A stretch of 64,000 nucleotides of DNA from Methylobacterium sp. PvR107 (lineage in GTDB: Bacteria > Pseudomonadota > Alphaproteobacteria > Rhizobiales > Beijerinckiaceae), in assembly GCF_017833295.1 (NCBI RefSeq), contig NZ_JAFIBW010000001.1:4367501-4431500 (forward strand). Reading direction: 5' to 3'. How positions within the stretch are numbered: the first letter of the stretch is position 1; every line of letters starts with the position of its first letter. Below are positions 27,502-35,864 of the stretch, one piece after another. Both the position numbers and the translations under genes were made by a program. The notes below the pieces were generated by a model, which had not been told where the DNA came from, did no database searches, and worked only from the letters and a program-made list of their open reading frames with translations.

Positions 27502-28320
27502 CTAGACCGGTTGCCCGACCGGCATCGCGGCCGGATTGGGCATGATGCGCGGCTGGGTACGGTCCAGGCGCTCCGCCTCGCGGATCGTCAGCGTCCGCAC
27601 CCGGCGGCGCATGATCTCGGTGCGCATCGCGTAGAGGTGCAGGGTCGTCCCGCCGAGCGTCGCGGCGCCGATCATGACGAGCAGCGGGTACAGCATCGAC
27701 GGATCGATGGTCGAACCGCCCATGCGCAGGATTGAGGCCGGCTGATGCAGCGTCGACCACCAGTTCACCGAGAACTTGATGATCGGCAGGTTCACGGCGC
27801 CGACGAGGGTCAGGATCGCCACCGCGCGCGCGGCCCGGTTGGGGTCCTCCAGGGTCCGCCACAACGCGATGATGCCGCAATAGATCAGCAGCAGGATGAG
27901 CATCGAGGTCAGGCGCGCGTCCCAGACCCAGTAGGTCCCCCACATGGGCTTGCCCCACAGGGAACCGGTGACGAGGCAGATCAGCGTGAAGGCGGCTCCG
28001 ATCGGCGCCGCGGCGCGCTGGGCGACATCCGCGAGCGGATGGCGCCAGACCAAGCTGCCGATCGCCGACACGCTCATGGCGCCGTAGAAGAAGACCCCGA
28101 GCCACGCCGCGGGGACATGGATGTACATGATCCGCACGGTCTCGCCCTGCTGGTAGTCGGGCGGCACCATGAAGAAGGTCATGTACAGGCCGACAGCGAG
28201 CACACCGAGCGACAGGGCGGTGAGCCACGGCACCAGCGCGCCCGACCACCGCATGAAGTGGCTCGGATTCGACAAGCGGGTCCAGAGGGAAGGGGTCATC
28301 GCGCCGGCTGCCTCAGACAT
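27502..28320 (-). CDS. ccmC: haem exporter/delivery protein CcmC
   Basis: A 272-residue, six-span membrane protein that loads haem onto CcmE. The tryptophan-rich haem loop is GKPMWGTYWVWDARLTS; haem-ligating His lie in YIHVPAAWLG and NWWSTLHQPAS. Start is at 28320; an internal ATG eight codons in is also possible. No ccmA or ccmB is found upstream; the 496-bp region there is non-coding, so the exporter ATPase must be encoded elsewhere. Confidence 0.95.
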   Translation of the reverse strand: MSEAAGAMTPSLWTRLSNPSHFMRWSGALVPWLTALSLGVLAVGLYMTFFMVPPDYQQGETVRIMYIHVPAAWLGVFFYGAMSVSAIGSLVWRHPLADVAQRAAAPIGAAFTLICLVTGSLWGKPMWGTYWVWDARLTSMLILLLIYCGIIALWRTLEDPNRAARAVAILTLVGAVNLPIIKFSVNWWSTLHQPASILRMGGSTIDPSMLYPLLVMIGAATLGGTTLHLYAMRTEIMRRRVRTLTIREAERLDRTQPRIMPNPAAMPVGQPV

Positions 28321-28577
28321 CGTTCATGCGGTCTACCCTAGGGTGCGGTGCAGCAACAATGCGGGTCTCCGGCGCAGCGCGGCTGCCGACCGATCTGTTG
28401 AGCGCCCGTTGAGCGCGGTCAGCGCGGGTGGTTCCTGAGGGACTTGTCCGGCCAACACGGGCGTCGGACGCAGCCGCACGGCCGGCATCCGGGATCACGC
28501 ACGCAGACGCCAACGCTGTTCAACACCCCGTACCCAGAACCTTATCCCGTGCCAGTCCTTCGCGCGTCGGCGGGTCT

Positions 28578-28614
28578 GGATCCCGGGTTCCACTGCGCGG
28601 CCCCGGGATAACGG
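28578..28614. repeat. short extragenic palindrome
   Basis: ATCCCGGG (28580-28587) pairs with CCCGGGAT (28602-28609) around a loop containing CACTGCGCGG. It shares loop and stem bases with the right arm of the element at 20305-20341, so the two belong to one repeat family. Confidence 0.6.
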
Positions 28615-28704
28615 GGCAGCCCGGGCCGGGCGAAGCGAGCCGGAACGGCGGGGCGCGCGCGCACCATACCTAGGTCCAAAGGCACGCGAATCCGCGACCG
28701 ACCC

Positions 28705-28734
28705 TTGCGTATCTCGGGGAGATTGCGCATATAG
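28705..28734 (+). promoter_or_regulatory. candidate sigma-70 promoter of the 28817 gene
   Basis: TTGCGT at 28705-28710 and CATATA at 28728-28733 are separated by 17 bp. The LexA box starts 5 bp after the -10 box, where bound repressor would block initiation. Confidence 0.55.
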
Positions 28735-28738
28735 AAAC

Positions 28739-28753
28739 GAACAAAAAGAGAAC
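28739..28753. promoter_or_regulatory. LexA (SOS) box, GAAC-N7-GAAC
   Basis: GAACAAAAAGAGAAC is the reverse complement form of the alphaproteobacterial LexA operator GTTC-N7-GTTC, a direct repeat with exact 7-bp spacing. It overlaps the expected transcription start of the gene at 28817. Confidence 0.75.
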
Positions 28754-28816
28754 AAAAGAGCGCCGCCGCACAAAGCTGTGGACGACGCGGCCCAATCCTG
28801 ACGGACCGAGCCTCGC

Positions 28817-29491
28817 ATGCGAACCGCCGACAAGCAGATCGCCGACATCCTCGTCCGCTACGGCGAGCCCTTCGGGGGCAACGTCTGGCGCGTCCAGGGA
28901 ACGGCCGTGATCTACCACAAGACCCTGGAGCGCATCGCCGCCCAGGCGGGGATCGTGTTCGAGCCGCCGACCATCATCCGGTGCGAGCGCGACGAGGCCG
29001 TGATCCTCGTCACCGGCCGCCTGCCCGGCGCGAAGCCGGGGACCGAGCGGGTCGAGTGGTCGCTGGGCGAGGCGCTGGTCAACGTGAACTACCGCGTCTC
29101 GGGGAAGCAGGCGGCCTACGTCTACGCCATGGCCGAGAAGCGCGGAAAGGACCGCGTCATCCTGAAGCTCATCGAGCTGCACGGCCTCGTCTACTCGGAG
29201 GAGGAGGCCGACGAGTTCCGCGCCCACCAGCCCGCAGTCCGTGCCGTGGACGAGGATTTCGAGGAGCCGCCGGCCTTCGACCAGATCACCGAGGCCGAAG
29301 GCGATCTCAAGCGCCGCATCGACGAGGCCGAGACGATCAACGCCGTCACGGACCTGATGCTGGACGGCGCCACCCAGGCCGTTCTGGCGACGATGCCGTC
29401 CGGCACCCGCGACGAAGTGCGCGACTACGCCAAAGCGCGCCTCGTGGCGCTTGGCTGGCCCAAGCGGTCCGGACGCAAGAGCGCCGCCTGA
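28817..29491 (+). CDS. unknown protein behind a LexA box; possible DNA-recombination protein
   Basis: A 224-residue soluble protein I cannot assign firmly. It starts KQIADILVRYGEPFGGNVWR, contains YHKTLERIAAQAGIVFEPP, a strand VILVTGRL, then EWSLGEALVNVNYRVSGKQA followed by YVYAMAEKRGKDRVILKLIE and YSEEEADEF. The AMAEKRgkdRvxLKL...ySEEEAd block resembles a segment seen in phage-type single-strand-annealing and associated proteins; this is recollection, not a search. The last 80 residues are helical and acidic, ending in a basic tail. The SOS operator suggests induction by DNA damage. Confidence 0.7.
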   Translation: MRTADKQIADILVRYGEPFGGNVWRVQGTAVIYHKTLERIAAQAGIVFEPPTIIRCERDEAVILVTGRLPGAKPGTERVEWSLGEALVNVNYRVSGKQAAYVYAMAEKRGKDRVILKLIELHGLVYSEEEADEFRAHQPAVRAVDEDFEEPPAFDQITEAEGDLKRRIDEAETINAVTDLMLDGATQAVLATMPSGTRDEVRDYAKARLVALGWPKRSGRKSAA

Positions 29492-29507
29492 CCCATCCGC
29501 CATCGAT

Positions 29508-29542
29508 CCCCCAAGCGAGCCCTCAAGCGAACCCCCAAGCGA
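29508..29542 (+). repeat. three tandem 11-12-bp repeats before the 29554 gene
   Basis: CCCAAGCGAGCC, CTCAAGCGAACC and CCCAAGCGAAGG follow one another; the last one merges into the ribosome site GAAGGAG of the next gene. Confidence 0.6.
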
Positions 29543-29553
29543 AGGAGACCGCC

Positions 29554-29865
29554 ATGCATCGCGCGACGAGCCGCCGCACCATGAAGGCCCGCCGGGACGC
29601 CCATCGGGGCTGGAGCATCGAGACCTTGTCGTACAGCCCGTCGCGGATCGTGCGGCTCGGCGACGAGAAGGTCGCGATCCTGTTCCCGCCCTTGGAGCCC
29701 GGTGCCGCCTGGCAGCTCTACCCGCATCCGGACACGTTCCCGGGTCTCAATTTCGACGGTCTGCCCGCGCCGCTGCGTCCGGAATTCCTGTCCTTTCCGG
29801 ATCTCACCGAGGTCGAGCGGTTTCTCGGTATCCGCGAGGAGGAGCCGGCTGCCCTGGCAGCGTGA
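29554..29865 (+). CDS. small conserved-type hypothetical protein
   Basis: A 103-residue protein with a very basic N-terminus (HRATSRRTMKARRDAHRGW) and a compact acidic remainder (LGDEKVAILFPPLEPG, FPDLTEVERFLGI). The ATG is preceded by GAAGGAG. It follows the LexA-box gene by 62 bp on the same strand and may be in its transcript. No family recognised; no membrane segment or metal site. Confidence 0.6.
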   Translation: MHRATSRRTMKARRDAHRGWSIETLSYSPSRIVRLGDEKVAILFPPLEPGAAWQLYPHPDTFPGLNFDGLPAPLRPEFLSFPDLTEVERFLGIREEEPAALAA

Positions 29866-29874
29866 GCCGACCGG

Positions 29875-30621
29875 TCAGCCCGGTGGCCACGGCTCTCCGC
29901 GATGGAGCGCTGCGGCTTCCGGAGTGAAGCCCCCCTCGAAATCGTGCAGCACGAGGGCCGGGCGCAGACTCAGCGCGGCACGGCTACCCCTGGTCGCGCT
30001 GATCAGGAGGCGGATCGCGGGCGCCTCGGCCCGGGCGTGGACCGGGCGGATCGTGATGCCGCCGTAGCGCCCTGAGAGCGCATCGAGACAGATCTTCAGC
30101 GCGTCAGCCCGGTGGATCAGGCCGAGGCGGCCGCCGGGGCGCAGGATCGCCGTGCAGGCCCGGATCCAGGCATCGAGGCCACCTCCGTCGAAGGTATGGG
30201 CGTTCGCCCGACCCGGATGCGGCGAACTGCGATGGGCGCCGCCGTCGAAGAAGGGCGGGTTGGTCAGCACCACGTCGAAACTGTCCGGCAACAGACCCGA
30301 AGCGCGACGTTCGGCCGCGGTCGCGAGCAGGTCGGCTTCGATCACCCTGGCTTCGATGCCGTTGAGGAGGACGTTCGCCCGAGCCAGTTCGGCGACGTCG
30401 TGATCGTGCTCGATCAGCGTTGGCTGCAGGCCGGGTACCAGTGCGGCGCAACCGAGGCCGACGGCGCCCGCCGAGGCACCCGCGTCGCAGAGGCGATCAC
30501 CGGACGTCAGAACCAGCAGCCGCGCGAGCAGGACCGCGTCCGTCCCGGCCCTGTGCGCGCCGCGCGGCGGCTGATGCAGGCGCAGGCGTCCACCGAGAAA
30601 GGCGTCCGGCTCTGGGCTCAC
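29875..30621 (-). CDS. TrmN6-type adenine-N6 methyltransferase (YfiC family)
   Basis: A 248-residue SAM-dependent methyltransferase of the tRNA1(Val) A37-N6 methyltransferase type. Motif I is degenerate (LCDAGASAGAVGLGCA instead of DLGxGxG). The catalytic motif is intact: DVVLTNPPFFDGGAHR (NPPF). Further on are the LRPGGRLGLIHRAD strand and a C-terminal RPALVLHDFEGGFTPEAAALHRG. Members start with LGGRLxLxQPxxGxRAGTDAVLLA, seen here. The DUF2007 gene overlaps its ATG by 4 bp, a common alphaproteobacterial pairing. Confidence 0.87.
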   Translation of the reverse strand: MSPEPDAFLGGRLRLHQPPRGAHRAGTDAVLLARLLVLTSGDRLCDAGASAGAVGLGCAALVPGLQPTLIEHDHDVAELARANVLLNGIEARVIEADLLATAAERRASGLLPDSFDVVLTNPPFFDGGAHRSSPHPGRANAHTFDGGGLDAWIRACTAILRPGGRLGLIHRADALKICLDALSGRYGGITIRPVHARAEAPAIRLLISATRGSRAALSLRPALVLHDFEGGFTPEAAALHRGEPWPPG

Positions 30622-30842
30622 GGCTGGCGCAACTCGTGGGCGATTCCGGCATCGACGAGCAGACGCCGTGCCTGGGCTTCGTGGTCGCGCGGTACCAGCA
30701 GGCGCTGGCCGAAGACGCCGATCGAGCCCTCCATCAGGCTCATGTGGCTGTCGGCGACGAGAACCGGGATCTCGGCCGCTTCGAGAACTGAGCGGGCGAA
30801 CCCGATCAGCACGACGTCGTTGGCGCGGATCAGCTCGATCAT
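30618..30842 (-). CDS. DUF2007 family protein
   Basis: A 74-residue protein: MIELIRANDVVLIGFARSVL, then AEIPVLVADSHMSLMEGSIG and RLLVPRDHEAQARRLL. This is the DUF2007 fold (PII-like small alpha/beta domain, sometimes called putative signal-transducing protein). The ATG at 30842 gives family length. It overlaps the TrmN6-type gene by 4 bp and is divergent from the polyprenyl synthase gene. Confidence 0.88.
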   Translation of the reverse strand: MIELIRANDVVLIGFARSVLEAAEIPVLVADSHMSLMEGSIGVFGQRLLVPRDHEAQARRLLVDAGIAHELRQP

Positions 30843-31013
30843 CGCGCGTGCACTGAGCTCAGAGATGCGCGGATCGGCGCATTCGCCGCGTGAGATCCGC
30901 GTTTCCGGCACACCATATCCGTCTGGGTGCGATGTTGCGGCGCCGCGGGGCGCGTGCGAAGGGATCGCCCGCCCCCCGTGGGGCAACCGATCTGGAGGTC
31001 ACGGATCTTGGGT

Positions 31014-32033
31014 ATGGCCCTCTCCATCGAGAACCCGAAGCCCGAGGCCGAGGCGGGGCTGAACGACCTCGTCGCGCTGGTGGCTGAGGGCATGGCGCGG
31101 GTCAACACCACGATCCTGTCGCGGACGGGATCGGACGTGGCGATGATCCCCGAGGTTGCCAACCATCTGATCGCCAGCGGCGGCAAGCGTCTGCGCCCGA
31201 TCCTTACCCTGGCCTGCGCCAAGCTCTGCGGCTACGCGGGCGACACGGACGGCGACGTGAAGCTCGCCGCGAGCGTCGAGTTCATGCACACCGCAACGCT
31301 CCTGCACGACGACGTGGTCGACGAGAGCGACATGCGCCGCGGCCGCGTGGCTGCCCGGATCAAGTGGGGCAACGAAGCCTCCGTGCTGGTCGGCGACTTC
31401 CTGCTCGGTCAGGCCTTCCGGATGATGGTCGAGGTCGGCTCACTTCGGGCGCTCGACATCCTGTCGGCCGCCGCCACGGTGATCGCCGAGGGCGAGGTGA
31501 TGCAGCTCACCAATGCCAAGAATCTCGAGACCGATGAGGCTGCCTATCTCGCGGTGATCCGCGGAAAGACCGCCGAGCTGTTCGCCGCGGCCTGCGAGGT
31601 CGGGCCCGTGCTCGCCGGCCGGCCGGAGGCCGAGCAGGCGGCGGCCCGCGCCTACGGGATGAATCTCGGCATCGCCTTCCAGCTGATTGACGACGTCCTC
31701 GATTACGGCGGCACCTCGGCAGAGCTGGGCAAGAACGTCGGCGACGATTTCCGCGAGGGTAAGATCACCCTTCCGATCGTGCTGGCCCATCGCCGGGCCA
31801 GCGAGGGCGAACGCGGCTTCTGGCGGCGGACCCTGCAGCAGGGCGAGGTCCGCGACGACGACCTGGAGACGGCCCTCGATCTGCTCCAGCGCCATGGCGC
31901 TCTCGAGGAGACCGTCGCACGTGCGCACCATTACGGCGCCCAGGCCCGGACGGCCCTCGACGTCTTCCCGGACGGTCCCGTGAAGACGGCGCTCATCGGT
32001 GCCGTGGAATTCTGCGTGGCGCGGGCGCGCTGA
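31014..32033 (+). CDS. ispB: polyprenyl (octa/decaprenyl) diphosphate synthase
   Basis: A 339-residue trans-isoprenyl diphosphate synthase making the ubiquinone side chain. The first Asp-rich motif is LLHDDVVDESDMRRG and the second is AFQLIDDVLDYGG; GGKRLRP binds isopentenyl diphosphate. The residues before the first motif lack the bulky Phe/Tyr that would limit chain length, fitting a long-chain product; exact length (often C50 in this group) is inferred. A TTG at 31008 lies at better spacing from TGGAGG (30993-30998) and may be the true start. Confidence 0.94.
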   Translation: MALSIENPKPEAEAGLNDLVALVAEGMARVNTTILSRTGSDVAMIPEVANHLIASGGKRLRPILTLACAKLCGYAGDTDGDVKLAASVEFMHTATLLHDDVVDESDMRRGRVAARIKWGNEASVLVGDFLLGQAFRMMVEVGSLRALDILSAAATVIAEGEVMQLTNAKNLETDEAAYLAVIRGKTAELFAAACEVGPVLAGRPEAEQAAARAYGMNLGIAFQLIDDVLDYGGTSAELGKNVGDDFREGKITLPIVLAHRRASEGERGFWRRTLQQGEVRDDDLETALDLLQRHGALEETVARAHHYGAQARTALDVFPDGPVKTALIGAVEFCVARAR

Positions 32034-32042
32034 GGCCACGCC

Positions 32043-32921
32043 TCACGGTTCCCGCGTGGAGAGCCACCAATCGCCGCCATCGTACCAGCAACTCGTGTCG
32101 GGCGGTCCCGCGAGCCGGAATGACCGCACCGCCCGGAGGTGGCCGCGGGCAAAGGCCGCGGTGAGCCCCGGGCCATCCTCCGGTGGCATGTCCCGCAGGG
32201 GTATGAAGATCGCGAAGGACACGAACCGGGCCGGCCAAGCCGACCCGGTGCTCGGACGCTGCAGCAGCAGCATGCCGCCGCGACCTTGAGCGGATTGGAG
32301 CGGGAAGAGCAGACGGCCGCCAGGCCGCAGAACGTCCAGCCAGGCGCGGGCCGGTCGTGCCGCGCCGGCATTGACGTAGATCGCATCGGAGGCGGGGAGC
32401 GGGTCGGCCACGCCTGACCGGGCGCAGACCCGCACCCAGGACCACGGCGTGAGGTTGGCCGTCGCGCGGGCGGCGAGGGCCGAATCGATCTCAAAGGCGT
32501 GGACTTGGCCTGTCTGCCCGATCAGATGCGCCAGGAGCGCCGTGTAGTAGCCGCTGCCGGTGCCGACCTGGATCGCGGTCTCGCCGGGCTGCGGCGCGAG
32601 GGCGTCGAGGCAGAGGGCGTGGAGGCTTGGCTGGCCGATATGGATGCCCCGCTCGGTGTCCAGCGCGATCAGCACGTCCTGGTAGAGAAAGGCGGGATCG
32701 TCATCCGGCGTCCGCACGTAGACCGGACCGTGCTGACGGAACCGCCTGGGCGCCGGTGTCAGGATCGTCCAGGGCGCCGGCCCGGCGAAGGCTTCGCGAG
32801 GGATCGTCGCGAAGGCCGCCTCGATCCGCGGATCGGCGACCGATGCGGGACCCGCGACCAGGGTCGCATAGACCTTCCGCAGCTTGGCGCTGCGCGCCTC
32901 CGCGTCGTTCCGGTTCGCCAT
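32043..32921 (-). CDS. protein-L-isoaspartate O-methyltransferase family protein
   Basis: A 292-residue member of the PCMT-type methyltransferases. It has IPREAFAGPAPW and the SAM motif AIQVGTGSGYYTALLAHL, and the substrate-proximal region LYQDVLIALDTERGIHIGQPSL aligns with the SQP segment of PCMT. The C-terminal extension of about 80 residues (FAIFIPLRDMP, SCWYDGGDWWLS) is beyond the classical enzyme. Repair of isoaspartyl residues is plausible but not certain. Start at 32921 (MANRND) was chosen on conservation. Confidence 0.82.
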   Translation of the reverse strand: MANRNDAEARSAKLRKVYATLVAGPASVADPRIEAAFATIPREAFAGPAPWTILTPAPRRFRQHGPVYVRTPDDDPAFLYQDVLIALDTERGIHIGQPSLHALCLDALAPQPGETAIQVGTGSGYYTALLAHLIGQTGQVHAFEIDSALAARATANLTPWSWVRVCARSGVADPLPASDAIYVNAGAARPARAWLDVLRPGGRLLFPLQSAQGRGGMLLLQRPSTGSAWPARFVSFAIFIPLRDMPPEDGPGLTAAFARGHLRAVRSFRLAGPPDTSCWYDGGDWWLSTREP

Positions 32922-32963
32922 CGGATACTCCGGGCGGAAGCGGGCCACCGGCACCGCGGGCCG

Positions 32964-33404
32964 TCAAGGGACTGCCGGCTTCAACGCCTCGATCAGCGCC
33001 GGTGCGAGATCGCGCAGCTCTTCCAGATGGGCTGCCGTCAAGGTCTTGAGCAGCGCCTCGGCCCGCGGGGTGAGCGACAGCTCGGTCCGTCGCCGGTCGT
33101 CCGCCGCGCGCGCCTTGGCGAGCAGACCGCCTTCCACCATCCGGGTGACCAGCTCAGCAGCGCTGTGGGGCGCGATCAGGAGCTGCTCGGCCAGCAGGCC
33201 GACCGTGGCGGGCTGGCGCCCGGCATGGCCCGCGAGCGTCAGCAGCGCCTGATGCTGCTGAGGCGGCAATCCCGCCCGCCCGGCGGCGGCTTCGCTGAAC
33301 GCGAGAAAGCGCCGGAGCCGGAACCGGAAATCCGCCAACGCCGCGTACTGCTCGGGCGAGAGCGCCTCGGCGGGTGCGTCGCCCGTCGGCGCTGCGTGGC
33401 TCAT
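32964..33404 (-). CDS. MarR family transcriptional regulator
   Basis: A 146-residue winged-helix regulator. The core is GLPPQQHQALLTLAGHAGRQ, then LLAEQLLIAPHSAAELVTRM (recognition helix) and the wing AKARAADDRRRTELSLTPRAEAL with the usual DRR. It is divergent from the ClC-type channel gene; a near-palindrome at 33521-33539 between them is a likely operator. Confidence 0.87.
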   Translation of the reverse strand: MSHAAPTGDAPAEALSPEQYAALADFRFRLRRFLAFSEAAAGRAGLPPQQHQALLTLAGHAGRQPATVGLLAEQLLIAPHSAAELVTRMVEGGLLAKARAADDRRRTELSLTPRAEALLKTLTAAHLEELRDLAPALIEALKPAVP

Positions 33405-33520
33405 CACGGCCTCCAGATGTCCCGGCTCGGATCCTGGCGTGCGCCTTCTGTGCCACCGACGCCCCGAACGCACTCAATACGCCCGGACCGCGTCTCGCCC
33501 GAAGCGGCGGAGTTGTGGAA

Positions 33521-33539
33521 TATATCGTATCACGACATA
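33521..33539. promoter_or_regulatory. candidate MarR operator in the marR-clc divergent promoter
   Basis: TATATCGT and ACGACATA form 8-bp arms with one mismatch around ATC. The site is AT-rich in a GC-rich region, 30 bp before the ClC start and 117 bp before the MarR start. Confidence 0.55.
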
Positions 33540-33568
33540 ATTGTCCGGCACACGAAGTGGAGATCCGG

Positions 33569-35383
33569 ATGAACGGCGGGACCGAGATCGAGCGCGGCGG
33601 CGAGAGGCCGCTGCGCCGGGCGTTGGGCGACTTCAGCGCCGATCGACGGGTCCTGACGCTGGCCGGGATGGCCGTGGTCACCGGTACCGCCGCAAGCGGC
33701 ACCGCGTGGATCCTGCTGACGCTGATCGGCCTCGTGACCAACTTCGCGTGGTACGGCCGCTTCGACACGGCCCTGACCTCCCTCGCGGACGCGACGCCGG
33801 GCCCCTGGATGGTCGCCATTCCGGTGATCGGCGCGGTCATCGTCGGCGCCATGGCGCGCTACGGCTCCGAGAAGATTCGCGGCCACGGCATCCCGGAAGC
33901 CATGGAGGCGATCCTGATCGGCGGCAGCCGGATGTCGCCCAAGGTTGCGGTGCTGAAGCCGATTTCGTCGGCTGTGGCGATCGGGACCGGCGGCCCGTTC
34001 GGCGCCGAAGGGCCGATCATCGTCACGGGCGGTGCGGTCGGCTCTCTGTTCGCGCAGTTCTTTCATCTCAGCGCGGCGGAGCGGAAGACCCTCCTGGTGT
34101 CAGGGGCGGCTGCCGGCATGACGGCGATCTTCGGAACGCCGGTAGCGGCCGTTTTGCTCGCCCTCGAGGTGCTGCTGTTCGAGTGGCGTCCGCGCAGCCT
34201 CGTCCCGGTGACGGTCGGGGCGGTGACGGCGGCCTGCTGGCGTCCCGCGCTGTTCGGGGCCGGCCCGCTCTTTCCCTTCGCGGACAACCCGAGTCTACCG
34301 TGGTGGGGCCTGCCCGCCTGCGCGGCCGTGGGCGTTGCCTGCGGGTTGATCTCGGGCAGCCTGACCCGGACCCTGTACGCTCTGGAGGACGGCTTCGGCC
34401 GGTTGCCCATTCACTGGATGTGGTGGCCGGCCCTGGGCGCCGTCGTGGTCGGCTTGGGCGGCCTCGTGGAGCCGCGGGCGCTCGGCGTCGGTTACGACGT
34501 CATCCACGATCTGCTGTCCGGGCACATGCTGGCGGGCGCCGTCGTGACCATCCTGGCGGTGAAGGCGATCATCTGGCTCGCCGCCTTGTCCTCCGGAACG
34601 TCCGGCGGCGTGCTCGCGCCGCTCCTGATCATCGGTGGCGCGGTGGGATGGCTGATCGGCCTGCTCCTGCCCGGTGCGCACGGCTTCTGGGCGCTGATCG
34701 GGATGGCCGCGATGCTCGGCGGCACCTTGCCGGCGCCGCTCACCGGCGTGGTCTTCGCGGTCGAGGTCACGGGGGATATCGCCGCTTTGGCCCCGTTGCT
34801 GGCCGCCACCATGGCGGCCTACGCGGTCACCGTCCTTCTCCTGAAACGCTCGATCCTCACCGAGAAGATCGCCCGGCGCGGGCAGCACGTGACCCGCGAA
34901 TACGGGATCGATCCCTACGACCTCGCCCGGGTCGAGGCAGTGATGACCGCGCGGGTCGACACCTTGGCCGCCGACCTGCCGCTGGCAGACGCGCTCACGG
35001 CTATCGAGGACGGAGCCCACCATGCCTATCCGGTCGTCGACGGGGTGGGCCGCCCCGTCGGGTTGGTCTCGCGCAGCGATGCGCTGGACTGGGCTCTCGA
35101 AGAGCGTGACGGCGACGCGGCGGAGGGCACCCTCGGCGAGCGCGTCTCGGATGCCGGCCTCGCGGTAATCCATCCAGGCGACGTGGTTTCGCACGCGATC
35201 GACGTGATGCTCGCGGCCGGACAGGGGCGCCTGCCGGTCACGGATCCGCAGAGCGGCCGGCTGGTCGGGCTGTTGACCCGCAAGGACCTGCTCCAGGTCC
35301 GCGCCACCGTGGTGCGCGCCGAAGCCGAGCGGCGCGCATTCTTCCGCAGCCGCGGCGCGCGTCGAGCACCGGTCGGAGCATGA
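33569..35383 (+). CDS. ClC family chloride channel/transporter with C-terminal CBS pair
   Basis: A 604-residue membrane protein. The ClC core (residues about 25-430) shows the selectivity-filter helices: RGHGIPEAMEAI, GTGGPFGAEGPIIVTGG with the gating Glu, GMTAIFGTPVAAVLLALEVL, and SSGTSGGVLAPLLIIGG. After it come two CBS domains (VEAVMTARVDTLAADLPLAD...HAYPVVDGVGRPVGLVSR and VIHPGDVVSHAIDVML...LPVTDPQSGRLVGLLTRKDLL). Whether it is an H+/Cl- exchanger or channel is not decided. ATG 33569 follows GTGGAG. The next gene overlaps its stop by 4 bp. Confidence 0.92.
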   Translation: MNGGTEIERGGERPLRRALGDFSADRRVLTLAGMAVVTGTAASGTAWILLTLIGLVTNFAWYGRFDTALTSLADATPGPWMVAIPVIGAVIVGAMARYGSEKIRGHGIPEAMEAILIGGSRMSPKVAVLKPISSAVAIGTGGPFGAEGPIIVTGGAVGSLFAQFFHLSAAERKTLLVSGAAAGMTAIFGTPVAAVLLALEVLLFEWRPRSLVPVTVGAVTAACWRPALFGAGPLFPFADNPSLPWWGLPACAAVGVACGLISGSLTRTLYALEDGFGRLPIHWMWWPALGAVVVGLGGLVEPRALGVGYDVIHDLLSGHMLAGAVVTILAVKAIIWLAALSSGTSGGVLAPLLIIGGAVGWLIGLLLPGAHGFWALIGMAAMLGGTLPAPLTGVVFAVEVTGDIAALAPLLAATMAAYAVTVLLLKRSILTEKIARRGQHVTREYGIDPYDLARVEAVMTARVDTLAADLPLADALTAIEDGAHHAYPVVDGVGRPVGLVSRSDALDWALEERDGDAAEGTLGERVSDAGLAVIHPGDVVSHAIDVMLAAGQGRLPVTDPQSGRLVGLLTRKDLLQVRATVVRAEAERRAFFRSRGARRAPVGA

Positions 35384-35853
35384 CCGAGGATTTTCGCACT
35401 CCGGGGCGGAGAACCTGGCTCGACCGCGTCCGGCCCGGGGCCTGCTGCCTGATGGCCGGCCGCGACGGGCCGGATCTCGTCCTGCTGGTCAGCCGGGAGG
35501 GACGACGGGCGGCGCTGCTGCTCAACCGGCGCAGCGCGGAGGACAGGCACCTGCCCGTCCGCTTCGATCTGCCGCCCGACGCGGATGTTCTCGCGTTGCG
35601 GGGCGCCGTCATCGCGCCGAGCGGTGGCTCCGCATCCGGCCAAACCGCGACGTCGGCGGCCGCACTCCATCTCGGTGACGGGCGCACCTACTTGTGCGGC
35701 CGCGACGAATTCGGCCGGCACACGATCTTCGATGTCGGGAGCGGTCTCGCGAGCGCCATCGACCCGGCCGTGTTGCCGCGGACCCGATGCTGGCGCGTGA
35801 TGGTGCCGGAGGCCGGCGGCGCCGTCACCGTCTATGACGCTGAGCCGGCCTGA
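35380..35853 (+). CDS. hypothetical protein coupled to the ClC gene
   Basis: A 157-residue soluble protein overlapping the ClC stop by ATGA. N-terminal segment DRVRPGACCLMAGRDGPDLV, then VLLVSREGRRAALLLNRRSA and a later DGRTYLCGRDEFGRHTIFDV. It has no signal peptide, membrane helix or known motif that I recognise. The overlap suggests it is made with the channel and may serve it. Confidence 0.65.
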   Translation: MTEDFRTPGRRTWLDRVRPGACCLMAGRDGPDLVLLVSREGRRAALLLNRRSAEDRHLPVRFDLPPDADVLALRGAVIAPSGGSASGQTATSAAALHLGDGRTYLCGRDEFGRHTIFDVGSGLASAIDPAVLPRTRCWRVMVPEAGGAVTVYDAEPA

Positions 35854-35864
35854 GATCCCGCGGC

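Larger units (their letters stand above)
28321..28816. other. 496-bp non-coding region between ccmC and the LexA-box gene
   Basis: No convincing gene on either strand. It holds the ccmC upstream region at the left, an extragenic palindrome at 28578-28614, and at the right an AT-richer promoter with a LexA box (28705-28753). Open frames here have no homology-like features and poor ribosome sites. Confidence 0.6.

Noticed and set aside
28313..28848. Minus-strand open frames upstream of ccmC as genes
   Set aside because: No ribosome sites or homology-like features, and they cross the extragenic palindrome and the LexA box.
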